A DNA stretch of 17,969 nt from an uncultured Clostridiaceae bacterium (lineage in GTDB: Bacteria > Bacillota > Clostridia > TANB77 > CAG-508): assembly GCA_905198755.1 (NCBI GenBank), contig CAJKDR010000013.1, forward strand, positions 1 through 17,969, in the 5' to 3' direction. The translations under genes and the position numbers were made by a program. Position 1 is the stretch's first letter; every line of letters begins with the position of its first letter. The notes under the pieces are model-generated. The model searched no databases. It saw only the letters and a list, made by a program, of their open reading frames with translations, and was not told where the DNA came from. Positions 1 through 7,938 of this stretch are shown in pieces.

Positions 1-2621
1 GATGTTGTACTCTTTAGACTATCATTTAAGTAGTATTTATACGTATTCGTGTCTGCTAATCCACTCTCTCCATCACTTGCTGATACACTTACTGTTATGC
101 TTTCTGCTGTCACTTCATCAACCACTAATTCTACTGTTGGTGCTTTCTTATCTAGTATTGTTATGCTTGCACTATTTCCCACATTCGTTCCATCTGTTAA
201 TCTTGCATATACTGTATCTCCATGATTTAAGTTGCCTACTGTTACTGGGCTATTTCCTTTTGTCCAACTTCCTGATATACCTCCTACTTGATACTCTATT
301 TGGAAACTTGTTGTCGTTGTTAATGTTATACTTGCTTTTCCACTACTCCATACTGCTGGGCTTGCTGTTATATTTCCTGTTTCTAGCCCTTCTCCTGCTC
401 CTGGTACTGTTGCTGTTGTTTGATTTGTTAATGTTCCTATTCCTGTATTTCCTGCTTTATCTCCATTTACCTCTACTTTTATATCATATTTTGTTCCTTG
501 TGTTAGTCCTGTAAATGTGTATTGCGCATTTGATATATTTTCTGCTCCACTTGGCGCTTTGTAACTTTCGTCTCCTTCTGCACTCTTTTTAATGTAGTAT
601 GTGTATTTTGGACTTGTTACCATTCCAGTTTCATTATCTACTGCTTGGGCTGTTACTGTTATACTATTTGTTGTAGGAGACCCTTGTGCTGTTACTGTCA
701 CTACTGGTGCTATTGTGTCTTCTATTGTGATGTTTACTTCTGGTCCATATGTTGTTTGTCCTTCATTTGTTAAACATGCTTTTACTTTATCTCCATGATT
801 TAATCCTGTTATACTTGTTCCATTATATTCTTGCCAACTTCCTTCTCCATTTACCTTATATACAATTTTGTATTGGCTTTCTGTTGTTGCTAGCTTTAAT
901 GTTGCTGTTCCTCCACTCCATGTTATTTCTCCTTCTTGTGTTACTGTTCCTGTTATTCTGCTTATTGTTATTCCATTTGATACTGTCTCTGTTTTATTTC
1001 CTGCTACGTCTGTTGTTAGAACATGCAAATAGTATGTTCCTTCTGCATTACTATTTAAGGTTATTGTCTCTGGATTGGTTGTAAACTTTCCCGTATAGGC
1101 TGCTGTGTCCTCTGTTCCCATTGCTGATGAACTTGTATTCATTATCCATCCACTTTTTCCTATATCTACTCCACTTTTTATATCTTTGTGTGTTACTTTT
1201 GCTGTTATATTCTCTCCTATTAATATATTTGTTGTATTTAACTCTATTGTTGCCTTTTCTGGCACTTCATTGTCAATTATATTTATACTTGCATATTCTC
1301 CATAGTTTGTTCCGTCTGTTAGTCTTGCATATATTGTATCTCCATGTTTTAGGTTCGCTACTGTTCCGTTATTCTCTATATTTGTCCAACTGTTTGTTTC
1401 AGTTGCATTCTTTTGGTACTGTATCTGCAAACCTGTATTTGTAGCAATTGTTACACTTGCTTTTCCGTCTTGCCATGTTGCAGTTCCAAATGTTATTGCT
1501 CCTTGCTCTATTCCTCCTTCTCCTCCTGGTACTGTTCCTGTATTTTGATTTGCTAGAGTTCCTATTCCTGTATTTCCTGCAACATCTCCATTTACCTCTA
1601 CTTTTACATCATAACTTGTTCCTTGTGTTAAGTTTTTAAATGTATAGCTATTACTTGTTATATTGTTTGCATCACTTGGTGTTTGGTACTTTTCTTCTCC
1701 TTGGTTACTTTGCTTTATTTGGTATGTGTATGTTGAGTTTCCTTTCATTCCACTTTCCTTATCCTCTGCTGTTACTCTTACTGTTATACTATTTGTTGTA
1801 CTTCCTCCTGCTGTTACTGTTACTACTGGCGCCTTTTTATCTTCTATTGTGAATGTATTCTCTGGACCTGTTGTTGTTTCATTGGTTAGCCTTGCCGTTA
1901 TTTTATCTCCATGGTTTAATCCTGTGATTGCTCCATCATATTTTGTCCAACCGCCCTCATTTACTTTGTATTCTATTTCAAATTGGTCGTCTGCTGTCTC
2001 TAGTTCTATGCTTGCTTTTCCATCTCTCCATGTTGTGCTACCTTTTTGGCTTACTGTTCCTGATATTGCACTTATTGTTATTGCACTTGATACTGTTTCT
2101 GTTTTGTTTCCTGCATTATCCACAGTTAATGCATGTAGATAGTATGTTCCTGTTGCACTGCTGTTTAGTGTTATTGTTTCTGGGTTTGTAGTAAAGCTTC
2201 CTGTATATTGTGAAATTACATCTAAACCTGTTCCTACTTCTTCTGCGCTTTGTGTTAGTAACCATTTACTTTGACTGATATTTACTCCACTTTCTCTATC
2301 TATATGTGTTACTTTTGCTGTTATACTTTCTCCTATTAATACACTTTCTGGTGTTACTTCTATATTTGCTTTTTCTGGGGCTGTTGTGTCTTCTATTTTC
2401 TTGTTTTGTATCTCACTGTATTGCTCTCCATCTGTTAGCCTTGCATATACTGTGTCTCCATGGTTCACTCCTGTTACTACTCCACCTGTCACAGTTTTCC
2501 AGTTTCCTTCATCTGTTCCATTTATTTGATATTGTATTATATATTTACTTTCACTTGAAGTTATTGAAACATTTGCTGTTCCATCTTCTTGCCATTGTGC
2601 CTCTCCTATTGTTATTGTTCC
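1..2621 (-). repeat. Tandem super-repeat of about 1.12 kb in the surface protein: two full copies and a partial third
   Basis: Equivalent codons recur at 2621, 1502 and 377, where Gly begins GTITIG, GAITFG and GNITAS. The periods are 1119 and 1125 bases (373 and 375 codons). Each unit holds two HGD-type modules, one module ending YYLH-L-T-D-AGNKTETVS, and one FN3-like module ending GNTGIGTL. The third copy is cut by the window edge. Similarity is visible at DNA level, for example the stretch starting at 433 and again at 1558, so the copies are fairly recent duplications or are homogenised. Recombination between copies could change the protein's length. Confidence 0.8.
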
Positions 2622-3026
2622 TTCTGGTATTGGCTCTGGTTCTGGCTCTATTGTATTGGTTTCTACTGTATTTGTGTCTTCTACTGAGTTAGTTTCAACC
2701 GAATTTGTTTCCTCTCCTCCTGTTGAGTTTGTTTCTCCTGTACCTATTCCTGCAATTATGTCATTTATTTGGTCTGCTACATCATCTAGTTGCTCCTGCT
2801 CTGACTTTGTTGAATTTGCTGTTTGCTCTGCTGCCCATTTTGCTTGGTCTACTAAGCCTCCTTCTCCTAGTGCTACATTTATTGTTACTGCTGCTAATAT
2901 TATCATTATTACTACTGTTAGTATTAGCGCTAATAATGTTATTCCTTTCTCATTTGCACACAAAAAGGATAGATTATTTTGAAAAAAACCTTTGCCTTTT
3001 TTACATCGTTTTTTTCCATAATCCAT
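1..3026 (-). other. Prepilin-type N-terminus plus Ig/FN3-like repeat surface protein module (C-terminus outside window)
   Basis: From the in-frame ATG at 3026 the protein begins with a basic 28-residue leader ending NEKG, then ITLLALILTVVIMIIL. This is the form of a type IV prepilin cleavage site after Gly28 followed by a membrane helix. The usual Glu at mature position 5 is Ala. A Gln/Glu-rich helix and a low-complexity Thr/Asn/Glu/Pro linker (about residues 70-135) follow, then beta-rich domains rich in Thr, Gly and Asn. Recurring signatures are NHGDTVYARLTDG, AGNKTETVS and YDVKVEVNGD-AGNTGIGTL, of Ig/FN3 type. Likely role: an exported adhesin or stalk. The ATG has AAAAGG directly against it, too close for a good ribosome binding site, so independent translation is doubtful. 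Codon choice is strongly A-ending (ACA, GGA, ATA), giving the plus strand a T-rich look. Confidence 0.75.
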
Positions 3027-4832
3027 CCTTTTATTTATATTTCTTACTATATTTTCTATGTTATTTTTATTTTTTTCTATAGATACATATGATACTGCTC
3101 CACCTGATGTTAATTCTTGAAATTCTCCTTCTAATTTTAATCTTTCAATTGTATCAATTTTATCTGGTTCATTCATATAATAAGATTTTTTATAATATCC
3201 TTTATCTGTAACATTTTTTATTGTACCAAATTTTTCTTTATCAGTTTCAGCAAATTTACTTAAAACATGTTTAGATTCTGTAGCATATACATTAAAGCCT
3301 ATTCCAGTATCCTTCTGCCATTCTTTAGTCTTTGCTTCTAATTTTTTTAATACTTTTATTGCAAAAGTATAACCTTCTTCTTCATCTATTCCTTTTTCTT
3401 TTACAACTCTTGATAGTTCATCTAACCCTACATATCCTAATGATAATGTTGAGTATTTTTTCATTAACAAATCATCGATTTTGTCATTCTTATTTATTCT
3501 TGATATTGCACCATGTTGCCAATGAATTGGGCTAATATTAGAATTTATTCCAAGTAAAGCATAATGTCTGCACATTAGTGCCTCTTTACACAATTCCAAT
3601 TTTTCATCAAGCATTTCCCAGAATTTTTCCTCATCACCATCTGCAATTAGTCCTATTTGTACAAGATTAATTGTAACAACTCCCTGATTAAATTGACCTT
3701 CATTTAAAAATTTTGCTTTTTCCCCAGAAGCATAGCTTGGAGAAGATCTTTTCAAAGTACATTTTATAGCTAATTTTGTTAAGTAATCATATTCTCCTCC
3801 AGATAAATTATTTAATTCATCAAGCACATAAATAAGCTCTGGAAAATGAGGTACTACGAATTCATCATCTTCATTTTTCATACCATTATATGTTTGATTA
3901 AGTACTTCTTCTATTATTATTGAATTTTCTTTTAAATATTCATCATCCTTATTTAACTTTAATATTAATGCAACTTTTGGTGGTTTTCCTGTTGTAGTCA
4001 TTAAAGTATTTATTTGATACAATAATGTTTGAACTCCCGCTTTTATTTCTTTTTTTAAAATATTATTTGAAATTTCAGTTATTGAATTTTCATTCAAGTC
4101 TGATTCATATATCTCTTTTAATTGTTCTTCTATTTTTTTATAACTTTTTTCTATATATTTTCCCAAATGAGATAAATCTACATATTGTTTTCCATATTGA
4201 TTACTAGCTACAGTTGCAATAATTTGTGTTGTTAAAATACATGCAACTTGAAAATTTTTTGGTGGATCTATTCTCATTCCATTTATTACAGTACCATTAT
4301 CTAGCATATCTCCTATATTAATAAAAGACGTATTAAATATCGGTTGTACAAAATAGTCTGCATTATGAAAATATAAAACGCCATCTTCATAAGCCTTAGT
4401 TATTTTTTCTGGAAGCAATAATCTTTTTGTTAAATCTCTAGAAACTTCTCCTGCAATATAATTTCTTTGTGTTGATGCAAGTACTGATGTGCTTTCTTCT
4501 TGTTCTTTATTATTTTTTCTAATTAAGCCTAATATTGATTCGTCTGTAGTATTAGATTTTCTAACTAAAGCTCTCGTATATCTATATACTATATATTTTT
4601 TAGCTAATTCATATTTATCTAATTCCATTAATTTCTGTTCTATTACATCTTGAATATCTTCAACAAGCATTCTTTTTTTCCCCAATGCCTCAATGTAATT
4701 AGTTATATCTTTAATCTCATCTTTTGATGCTCTTTTTTCTGGAATAACCTCATTATTTGCTTTATTTATTGCAATTGCTATTTTTTGTTTGTCATAATCT
4801 ACAGCTCTTCCATCTCTTTTTATTACTTTCAT
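1..4832 (-). CDS. Continuous ORF: NrdD-like pseudo-enzyme joined in frame to a prepilin-type Ig-repeat surface protein (3' end outside window)
   Basis: Read on the minus strand from the ATG at 4832, this frame has no stop before the window edge: 1610 codons plus two bases. The start follows a GGAGA site about six bases upstream and lies 25 bases after the nrdG stop, so it looks like the third gene of nrdD-nrdG-X. Codons 1-602 align with the intact NrdD encoded upstream. Codon 603 is an ATG (at 3026) that opens a prepilin-like leader and then long repeats of beta-sandwich type. I checked the frame across 3026 base by base, and the two parts are in frame. A chimera of a cytosolic reductase and a secreted protein makes no obvious sense, because a prepilin signal must be N-terminal. 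Either two proteins are made, or a deletion or assembly join created the fusion. The two modules are described separately below. Confidence 0.8.
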   Translation of the reverse strand, partial: MKVIKRDGRAVDYDKQKIAIAINKANNEVIPEKRASKDEIKDITNYIEALGKKRMLVEDIQDVIEQKLMELDKYELAKKYIVYRYTRALVRKSNTTDESILGLIRKNNKEQEESTSVLASTQRNYIAGEVSRDLTKRLLLPEKITKAYEDGVLYFHNADYFVQPIFNTSFINIGDMLDNGTVINGMRIDPPKNFQVACILTTQIIATVASNQYGKQYVDLSHLGKYIEKSYKKIEEQLKEIYESDLNENSITEISNNILKKEIKAGVQTLLYQINTLMTTTGKPPKVALILKLNKDDEYLKENSIIIEEVLNQTYNGMKNEDDEFVVPHFPELIYVLDELNNLSGGEYDYLTKLAIKCTLKRSSPSYASGEKAKFLNEGQFNQGVVTINLVQIGLIADGDEEKFWEMLDEKLELCKEALMCRHYALLGINSNISPIHWQHGAISRINKNDKIDDLLMKKYSTLSLGYVGLDELSRVVKEKGIDEEEGYTFAIKVLKKLEAKTKEWQKDTGIGFNVYATESKHVLSKFAETDKEKFGTIKNVTDKGYYKKSYYMNEPDKIDTIERLKLEGEFQELTSGGAVSYVSIEKNKNNIENIVRNINKRMDYGKKRCKKGKGFFQNNLSFLCANEKGITLLALILTVVIMIILAAVTINVALGEGGLVDQAKWAAEQTANSTKSEQEQLDDVADQINDIIAGIGTGETNSTGGEETNSVETNSVEDTNTVETNTIEPEPEPIPEGTITIGEAQWQEDGTANVSITSSESKYIIQYQINGTDEGNWKTVTGGVVTGVNHGDTVYARLTDGEQYSEIQNKKIEDTTAPEKANIEVTPESVLIGESITAKVTHIDRESGVNISQSKWLLTQSAEEVGTGLDVISQYTGSFTTNPETITLNSSATGTYYLHALTVDNAGNKTETVSSAITISAISGTVSQKGSTTWRDGKASIELETADDQFEIEYKVNEGGWTKYDGAITGLNHGDKITARLTNETTTGPENTFTIEDKKAPVVTVTAGGSTTNSITVRVTAEDKESGMKGNSTYTYQIKQSNQGEEKYQTPSDANNITSNSYTFKNLTQGTSYDVKVEVNGDVAGNTGIGTLANQNTGTVPGGEGGIEQGAITFGTATWQDGKASVTIATNTGLQIQYQKNATETNSWTNIENNGTVANLKHGDTIYARLTDGTNYGEYASINIIDNEVPEKATIELNTTNILIGENITAKVTHKDIKSGVDIGKSGWIMNTSSSAMGTEDTAAYTGKFTTNPETITLNSNAEGTYYLHVLTTDVAGNKTETVSNGITISRITGTVTQEGEITWSGGTATLKLATTESQYKIVYKVNGEGSWQEYNGTSITGLNHGDKVKACLTNEGQTTYGPEVNITIEDTIAPVVTVTAQGSPTTNSITVTAQAVDNETGMVTSPKYTYYIKKSAEGDESYKAPSGAENISNAQYTFTGLTQGTKYDIKVEVNGDKAGNTGIGTLTNQTTATVPGAGEGLETGNITASPAVWSSGKASITLTTTTSFQIEYQVGGISGSWTKGNSPVTVGNLNHGDTVYARLTDGTNVGNSASITILDKKAPTVELVVDEVTAESITVSVSASDGESGLADTNTYKYYLNDSLKSTT
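3027..4832 (-). other. NrdD-like module lacking catalytic residues (codons 1-602 of the fused ORF)
   Basis: The module starts MKVIKRDGRAVDYD and keeps the N-terminal ATP-cone (about residues 1-90) and most of the ten-strand barrel of class III ribonucleotide reductase. It follows the intact NrdD closely, for example in FNQGVVTINLV, YSTLSLGY and FGTIKNVTD. Three losses are visible. The active-site cysteine in the HNCELVN segment of NrdD is Thr168 here (FNTSFIN). The loop of about 40 residues holding PCMGCRSF in NrdD is deleted between KRSSPSYASG and EGQFNQG. Homology stops near residue 600, before the zinc cysteines and the glycyl-radical RTCGY motif. The protein cannot be a working reductase by the known mechanism. 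Its 602 codons carry no frameshift or stop, which suggests selection until recently, perhaps for a nucleotide-binding or regulatory role beside NrdD. That role is inference. Confidence 0.85.
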
Positions 4833-4857
4833 TCACATTCTCCAAAAATAAATTTTA

Positions 4858-5349
4858 CTATTCAAATAAAACTACATTATTTGATTTTAAGCTTTTTTGT
4901 ACATCTATTACTCTTTGATTAGAAGACCCTTTCCATTTTAGAGTTGGATTATGTAGTTCATCTATATATTGTCCATCAACTAATACATCAACATATTTTA
5001 CTACTTCTTTATCTTTTAAATTTTTATCAAATAAGAAGCCTGACCAAATCCATAAATCTTTATTTGGATATTTTTTCTTAAATGCTTTGGCTAATTTAGT
5101 AGTCCCTTCAATATTTTTTGGATGCATTGGCTCGCCTCCCAAAATAGAAAGTCCTCTAATAGTTTCATTATCACATAATTCTAATACTCTATTTATTGTA
5201 TCATCTGTGAATTCTTTTCCTCCATTAAAATCATGTGTTTCAGAATTAAAACAATTTTTACAATTGAATGTGCACCCTTGCATAAAAATTGAAACTCTTA
5301 CTCCTGGTCCATTAGATATATCCATTTTTCTAATTTTATTATATCTCAT
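4858..5349 (-). CDS. nrdG: Anaerobic ribonucleotide reductase activating protein (radical SAM)
   Basis: A 163-residue protein of normal NrdG length. Cys26, Cys30 and Cys33 (GCTFNCKNC) form the CxxxCxxC cluster site that binds the [4Fe-4S] cluster and S-adenosylmethionine. The GGEP motif of the radical SAM core (LGGEPMHP, about residues 70-77) is present. NrdG abstracts a hydrogen from the C-terminal glycine of NrdD to make the stable glycyl radical needed for ribonucleoside triphosphate reduction in the cytoplasm. It follows nrdD by 78 bases, with a GC-rich hairpin in between, and has its own AAGGAG site about 10 bases before the ATG. The pairing with the upstream nrdD is standard, and co-transcription is likely. 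No missing residue is apparent. Confidence 0.96.
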   Translation of the reverse strand: MRYNKIRKMDISNGPGVRVSIFMQGCTFNCKNCFNSETHDFNGGKEFTDDTINRVLELCDNETIRGLSILGGEPMHPKNIEGTTKLAKAFKKKYPNKDLWIWSGFLFDKNLKDKEVVKYVDVLVDGQYIDELHNPTLKWKGSSNQRVIDVQKSLKSNNVVLFE

Positions 5350-5385
5350 AAAATATTCTCTCCTTTGAAACTATATTCTATTTTT

Positions 5386-5418
5386 TAAGCGACGCTTGAC
5401 ACTGCAATACGTCGCTTA
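5386..5418 (-). other. GC-rich inverted repeat between nrdD and nrdG
   Basis: Arms TAAGCGACG (5386-5394) and CGTCGCTTA (5410-5418) match perfectly over 9 bp around a 15-base loop, and stand out in an AT-rich gap. No T-tract follows on the minus strand (it continues AAAAAATAG), so it does not look like a normal intrinsic terminator. It may be an mRNA processing or stability element that sets the NrdD:NrdG ratio, or a dispersed palindrome. Confidence 0.6.
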
Positions 5419-5427
5419 TTTAGAAAA

Positions 5428-7614
5428 TTATTCGTCATCTTTATTATCTAAATGTAATACTCTTTCTTTTATTTCTTGTGTTCTACCTTTATTCCAGAAT
5501 TGGCTTCCAATATATCCACAAGTTCTTCTTGCAACATTTAGAGTGTCATGATTTCTATTACCACAATTTGGGCAATACCATTCTAAATTATCATCTATTA
5601 ATATTTCACCATCAAATCCACATTCTTGACAATAGTCAGATTTTGTATTTAATTCTGCATACATGATATTATCATAAATAAATTTTATAACTTCTATAAC
5701 AGCATCTACATTATCTTGTAAATTTGATGTTTCAATATATGATATAGCACCACCTGGTGATAATCTTTGAAATTCACTTTCTAATTTTAATTTTTTAAAT
5801 GCATCTATTTCTTCAAATACAGGTACATGATATGAATTAGTAATATAATCTCTATCTGTTATTCCTTTTATTGTACCAAATCTTTGTCTTAAGCATTTAG
5901 AAAACTTATATGTTGTGCTTTCGATTGGTGTACCATAAACACTATAATCAATTTTTTCTTCTTCTTTCCATTTATTACATTTATCATTTAATTTTTGCAT
6001 TACTTCTAAAGCAAATTCTTTTCCATCACCATTATCTGTATGGCTATGTCCTGTCATATATTTTACGCATTCATATAATCCTGCATATCCTAATGATAAT
6101 GTAGAGTATCCATCATGTAATAATTTGTGAATACTTTCACCTTTTTTCAATCTAGCTAATGCTCCATTTTGCCATAATATTGGTGCAACATCACTAGTAG
6201 CCTTAGCTAATCTTTCATGTCTAGCTTTTAAAGCTTTATGACATAATTCTAATCTTTGTTCATAGATTTCCCAAAATTTATCTTTATCTTGTGATGAAGA
6301 TAAAGCAACATCAACTAAGTTTATAGTTACAACACCTTGATTAAATCTACCATAATATTTTCCTTTTCCTTCAACATAATCTAATGCATTTGAAGGATTG
6401 CCTTTTGTTGTCCATGGAGTTAAGAAACTTCTACATCCCATACAAGGATAAGCATCTCCTTGTCCCCATTGATTTATTTTAGTTTCTTTCATTATTTTCT
6501 CTGAAATATAATCAGGAACCATTCTTTTAGCAGTACATTTTGCTGCAAGTTGTGTTAAATACCAATATTTTGAACCTTCCTTAATGTTGTCTTCTTCCAA
6601 AACATATAAAAGTTTTGGAAATGCTGGTGTAATATAAACACCTTTTGAATTTTTAAATCCTAGTATTCTTTGATTTAAAAATTCTTCTATAATCATTGCA
6701 AGTTCATCTTTATATTCATCTGTTTCTCCTAAGTACATACAAACAGATAAGAATGGTGCTTGTCCATTAGTATTTGTCATAGAATTTACTTGGTAATTGA
6801 ATGTTTGAACACCATCAGCAACTTCTTTCTTAGTATCTTCCATGGCAAATTTTTTGCATTGTTCATCAGATAAATTTCTATTCTTATATTTTGCGTAAAA
6901 TTTATTATAACTATCTCTTACAAAAGGAGCTAAGTGTGATAATGTAACTGTACATCCACCATAACTTGATGAAGTAACAGCTAAAATTATTTGTGTTGCT
7001 ATTGTCATAGCAGTTAAAAATCTATGAGGTTTTTCTATCATTACTCCATTTATTAGGGTACCATTTTGTAGCATGTCTTCTAAGTTTACTAATTCACAGT
7101 TGTGTAAAGCATTTTGGCTAAAATAATCCATATCATGGAAATGAATTATGCCTTCATCGTGTGCTTTTACAACATCTTCTGGTAATAAGAATCTTCTAGC
7201 AATATCTGTACTTGTTATTCCAGCTAAATAATCTCTTTGTGTTGTTACAACTTTTGCATTTTTATTTGAATTTTCAGTATTCCAATATTCACTTTCTCCA
7301 TCAATTAATTCTTTTATTGATTGATCTGTTGTATTTGCTTTTCTTACTAATTCTCTTGTATAACGATATGTAATATATTTTTTAGCAAGATTATACTTTT
7401 CAAATTCCATTAATTTTTTTTCGATTATATCTTGTATATCTTCTACTAATAATCTAGGTTTTCTTAAATCTTCAATATAATTAATAATCTCTTTAATTTG
7501 TTCTTTTGAAGCCTTATCTCTTTTTGAAACTTCTTCGTTAGCTTTACTTATTGCTACTCTAATTTTTTCTGGATCATAGTCTACAATTGTTCCGTCTCTT
7601 TTAATGATTTTCAT
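5428..7614 (-). CDS. nrdD: Anaerobic (class III) ribonucleoside-triphosphate reductase
   Basis: A 728-residue enzyme that reduces ribonucleoside triphosphates to dNTPs without oxygen, using a glycyl radical made by NrdG. An ATP-cone (about residues 1-90, MKIIKRDGTIVDYD) gives allosteric control. Active-site candidates are Cys173 (LHNCELVN) and the Cys391/Cys394 loop (PCMGCRSF), which should hold the thiyl radical cysteine. The C-terminus has four zinc-ligand cysteines (662, 665, 681, 684) and the radical Gly700 in RRTCGYIG. All expected parts are present and the length is usual. The ATG follows a GGGGG site about nine bases upstream. It is the first gene of nrdD-nrdG-(nrdD-like), divergent from a Crp/Fnr-type regulator, with a palindromic operator at an activating distance from its promoter. 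Confidence 0.97.
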   Translation of the reverse strand: MKIIKRDGTIVDYDPEKIRVAISKANEEVSKRDKASKEQIKEIINYIEDLRKPRLLVEDIQDIIEKKLMEFEKYNLAKKYITYRYTRELVRKANTTDQSIKELIDGESEYWNTENSNKNAKVVTTQRDYLAGITSTDIARRFLLPEDVVKAHDEGIIHFHDMDYFSQNALHNCELVNLEDMLQNGTLINGVMIEKPHRFLTAMTIATQIILAVTSSSYGGCTVTLSHLAPFVRDSYNKFYAKYKNRNLSDEQCKKFAMEDTKKEVADGVQTFNYQVNSMTNTNGQAPFLSVCMYLGETDEYKDELAMIIEEFLNQRILGFKNSKGVYITPAFPKLLYVLEEDNIKEGSKYWYLTQLAAKCTAKRMVPDYISEKIMKETKINQWGQGDAYPCMGCRSFLTPWTTKGNPSNALDYVEGKGKYYGRFNQGVVTINLVDVALSSSQDKDKFWEIYEQRLELCHKALKARHERLAKATSDVAPILWQNGALARLKKGESIHKLLHDGYSTLSLGYAGLYECVKYMTGHSHTDNGDGKEFALEVMQKLNDKCNKWKEEEKIDYSVYGTPIESTTYKFSKCLRQRFGTIKGITDRDYITNSYHVPVFEEIDAFKKLKLESEFQRLSPGGAISYIETSNLQDNVDAVIEVIKFIYDNIMYAELNTKSDYCQECGFDGEILIDDNLEWYCPNCGNRNHDTLNVARRTCGYIGSQFWNKGRTQEIKERVLHLDNKDDE

Positions 7615-7637
7615 TTTACGTACCCCCTAATTGATTA

Positions 7638-7692
7638 TGTCATAATTATATCTCAAAAAATAATATAAAAAAGTTGCAATTGCAACTTTTTT
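7638..7692 (-). promoter_or_regulatory. nrdD promoter with palindromic operator centred at -41.5
   Basis: On the minus strand TATAAT lies at 7650-7645, so the start site should be near 7638. Upstream, GTTGCAATTGCAAC (7673-7686) is a perfect 14-bp palindrome flanked by A6 and T6, which extends the symmetry to 26 bp (7667-7692). Its centre falls between 7679 and 7680, that is -41.5, the classic class II activator position of the Crp/Fnr family. No good -35 hexamer lies 17 bases upstream (CTTTTT), which fits a promoter that needs an activator. The identical palindrome recurs at 7880-7893. Confidence 0.7.
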
Positions 7693-7872
7693 GCTTTTTT
7701 TATTTTTTTGACTTTTAAACTAGCAAAAAAGCTTTATTTTAGTGAGTTATCTCAAATATTACATTTATATTACAAAATCAAAGTTTTTTTTACATTTTAT
7801 TACTAATAATAAAAGTATTGAAAAATCAATATTTTTATGCTCTTTGAAATAAATGTAATTTTAGCTTTTATG
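7693..7872. other. AT-rich middle of the nrdD/regulator divergent region
   Basis: Apart from the two operator-promoter pairs on its flanks, this stretch shows no ORF or RNA gene. One weak inverted repeat occurs at 7811-7821/7826-7836: a TATTGA/TCAATA core with A/T flanks, a 4-base loop and a T-run after it on the plus strand. It could be a weak terminator-like hairpin or may simply reflect composition. Confidence 0.3.
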
Positions 7873-7879
7873 TATTCTT

Positions 7880-7916
7880 GTTGCAATTGCAACTTTTTAG
7901 TGATATAATTACAATA
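7880..7916 (+). promoter_or_regulatory. Promoter of the Crp/Fnr regulator overlapped by the same palindrome
   Basis: TTGCAA (7881-7886), a 17-base spacer and TATAAT (7904-7909) form a sigma-A promoter with a start near 7916. The -35 hexamer lies inside the 14-bp palindrome GTTGCAATTGCAAC (7880-7893), centred at about -29.5. A bound dimer there would block RNA polymerase, so autorepression is the natural reading. The 6-2-6 layout resembles the 14-bp PrfA-type box rather than the TTGAT-N4-ATCAA Fnr box. Confidence 0.7.
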
Positions 7917-7938
7917 TAATTATTTAAGGAGATACTAT

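Noticed and set aside
1..2621. Possible CRISPR array or satellite repeat
   Set aside because: The periods exceed 1 kb and are protein-coding in frame; there are no short direct repeats with unique spacers.
2..3082. Many plus-strand Leu-rich or Val/Ser-rich ORFs (for example 2-514, 1121-1444, 2705-3082)
   Set aside because: They are shadows of the minus-strand repeat protein. Its A-ending codons turn into Leu- and Val-rich plus frames with no ribosome sites, and the minus frame is open throughout.
3027..4832. NrdD-like frame as an ordinary functional second nrdD
   Set aside because: The GCRSF loop, the HNC cysteine and the glycyl-radical tail are all missing.
7667..7692. Palindrome with A6/T6 flanks as an intrinsic terminator
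   Set aside because: No gene ends here, as it lies between divergent starts. The symmetry has no loop and the identical core recurs at a second promoter, so an operator is the better reading.
7615..7938. NrdR box in the nrdD control region
   Set aside because: I looked for the ACA-CWATATATWG-TGT pattern and saw no pair of such sites; only the GTTGCAATTGCAAC palindromes stand out.
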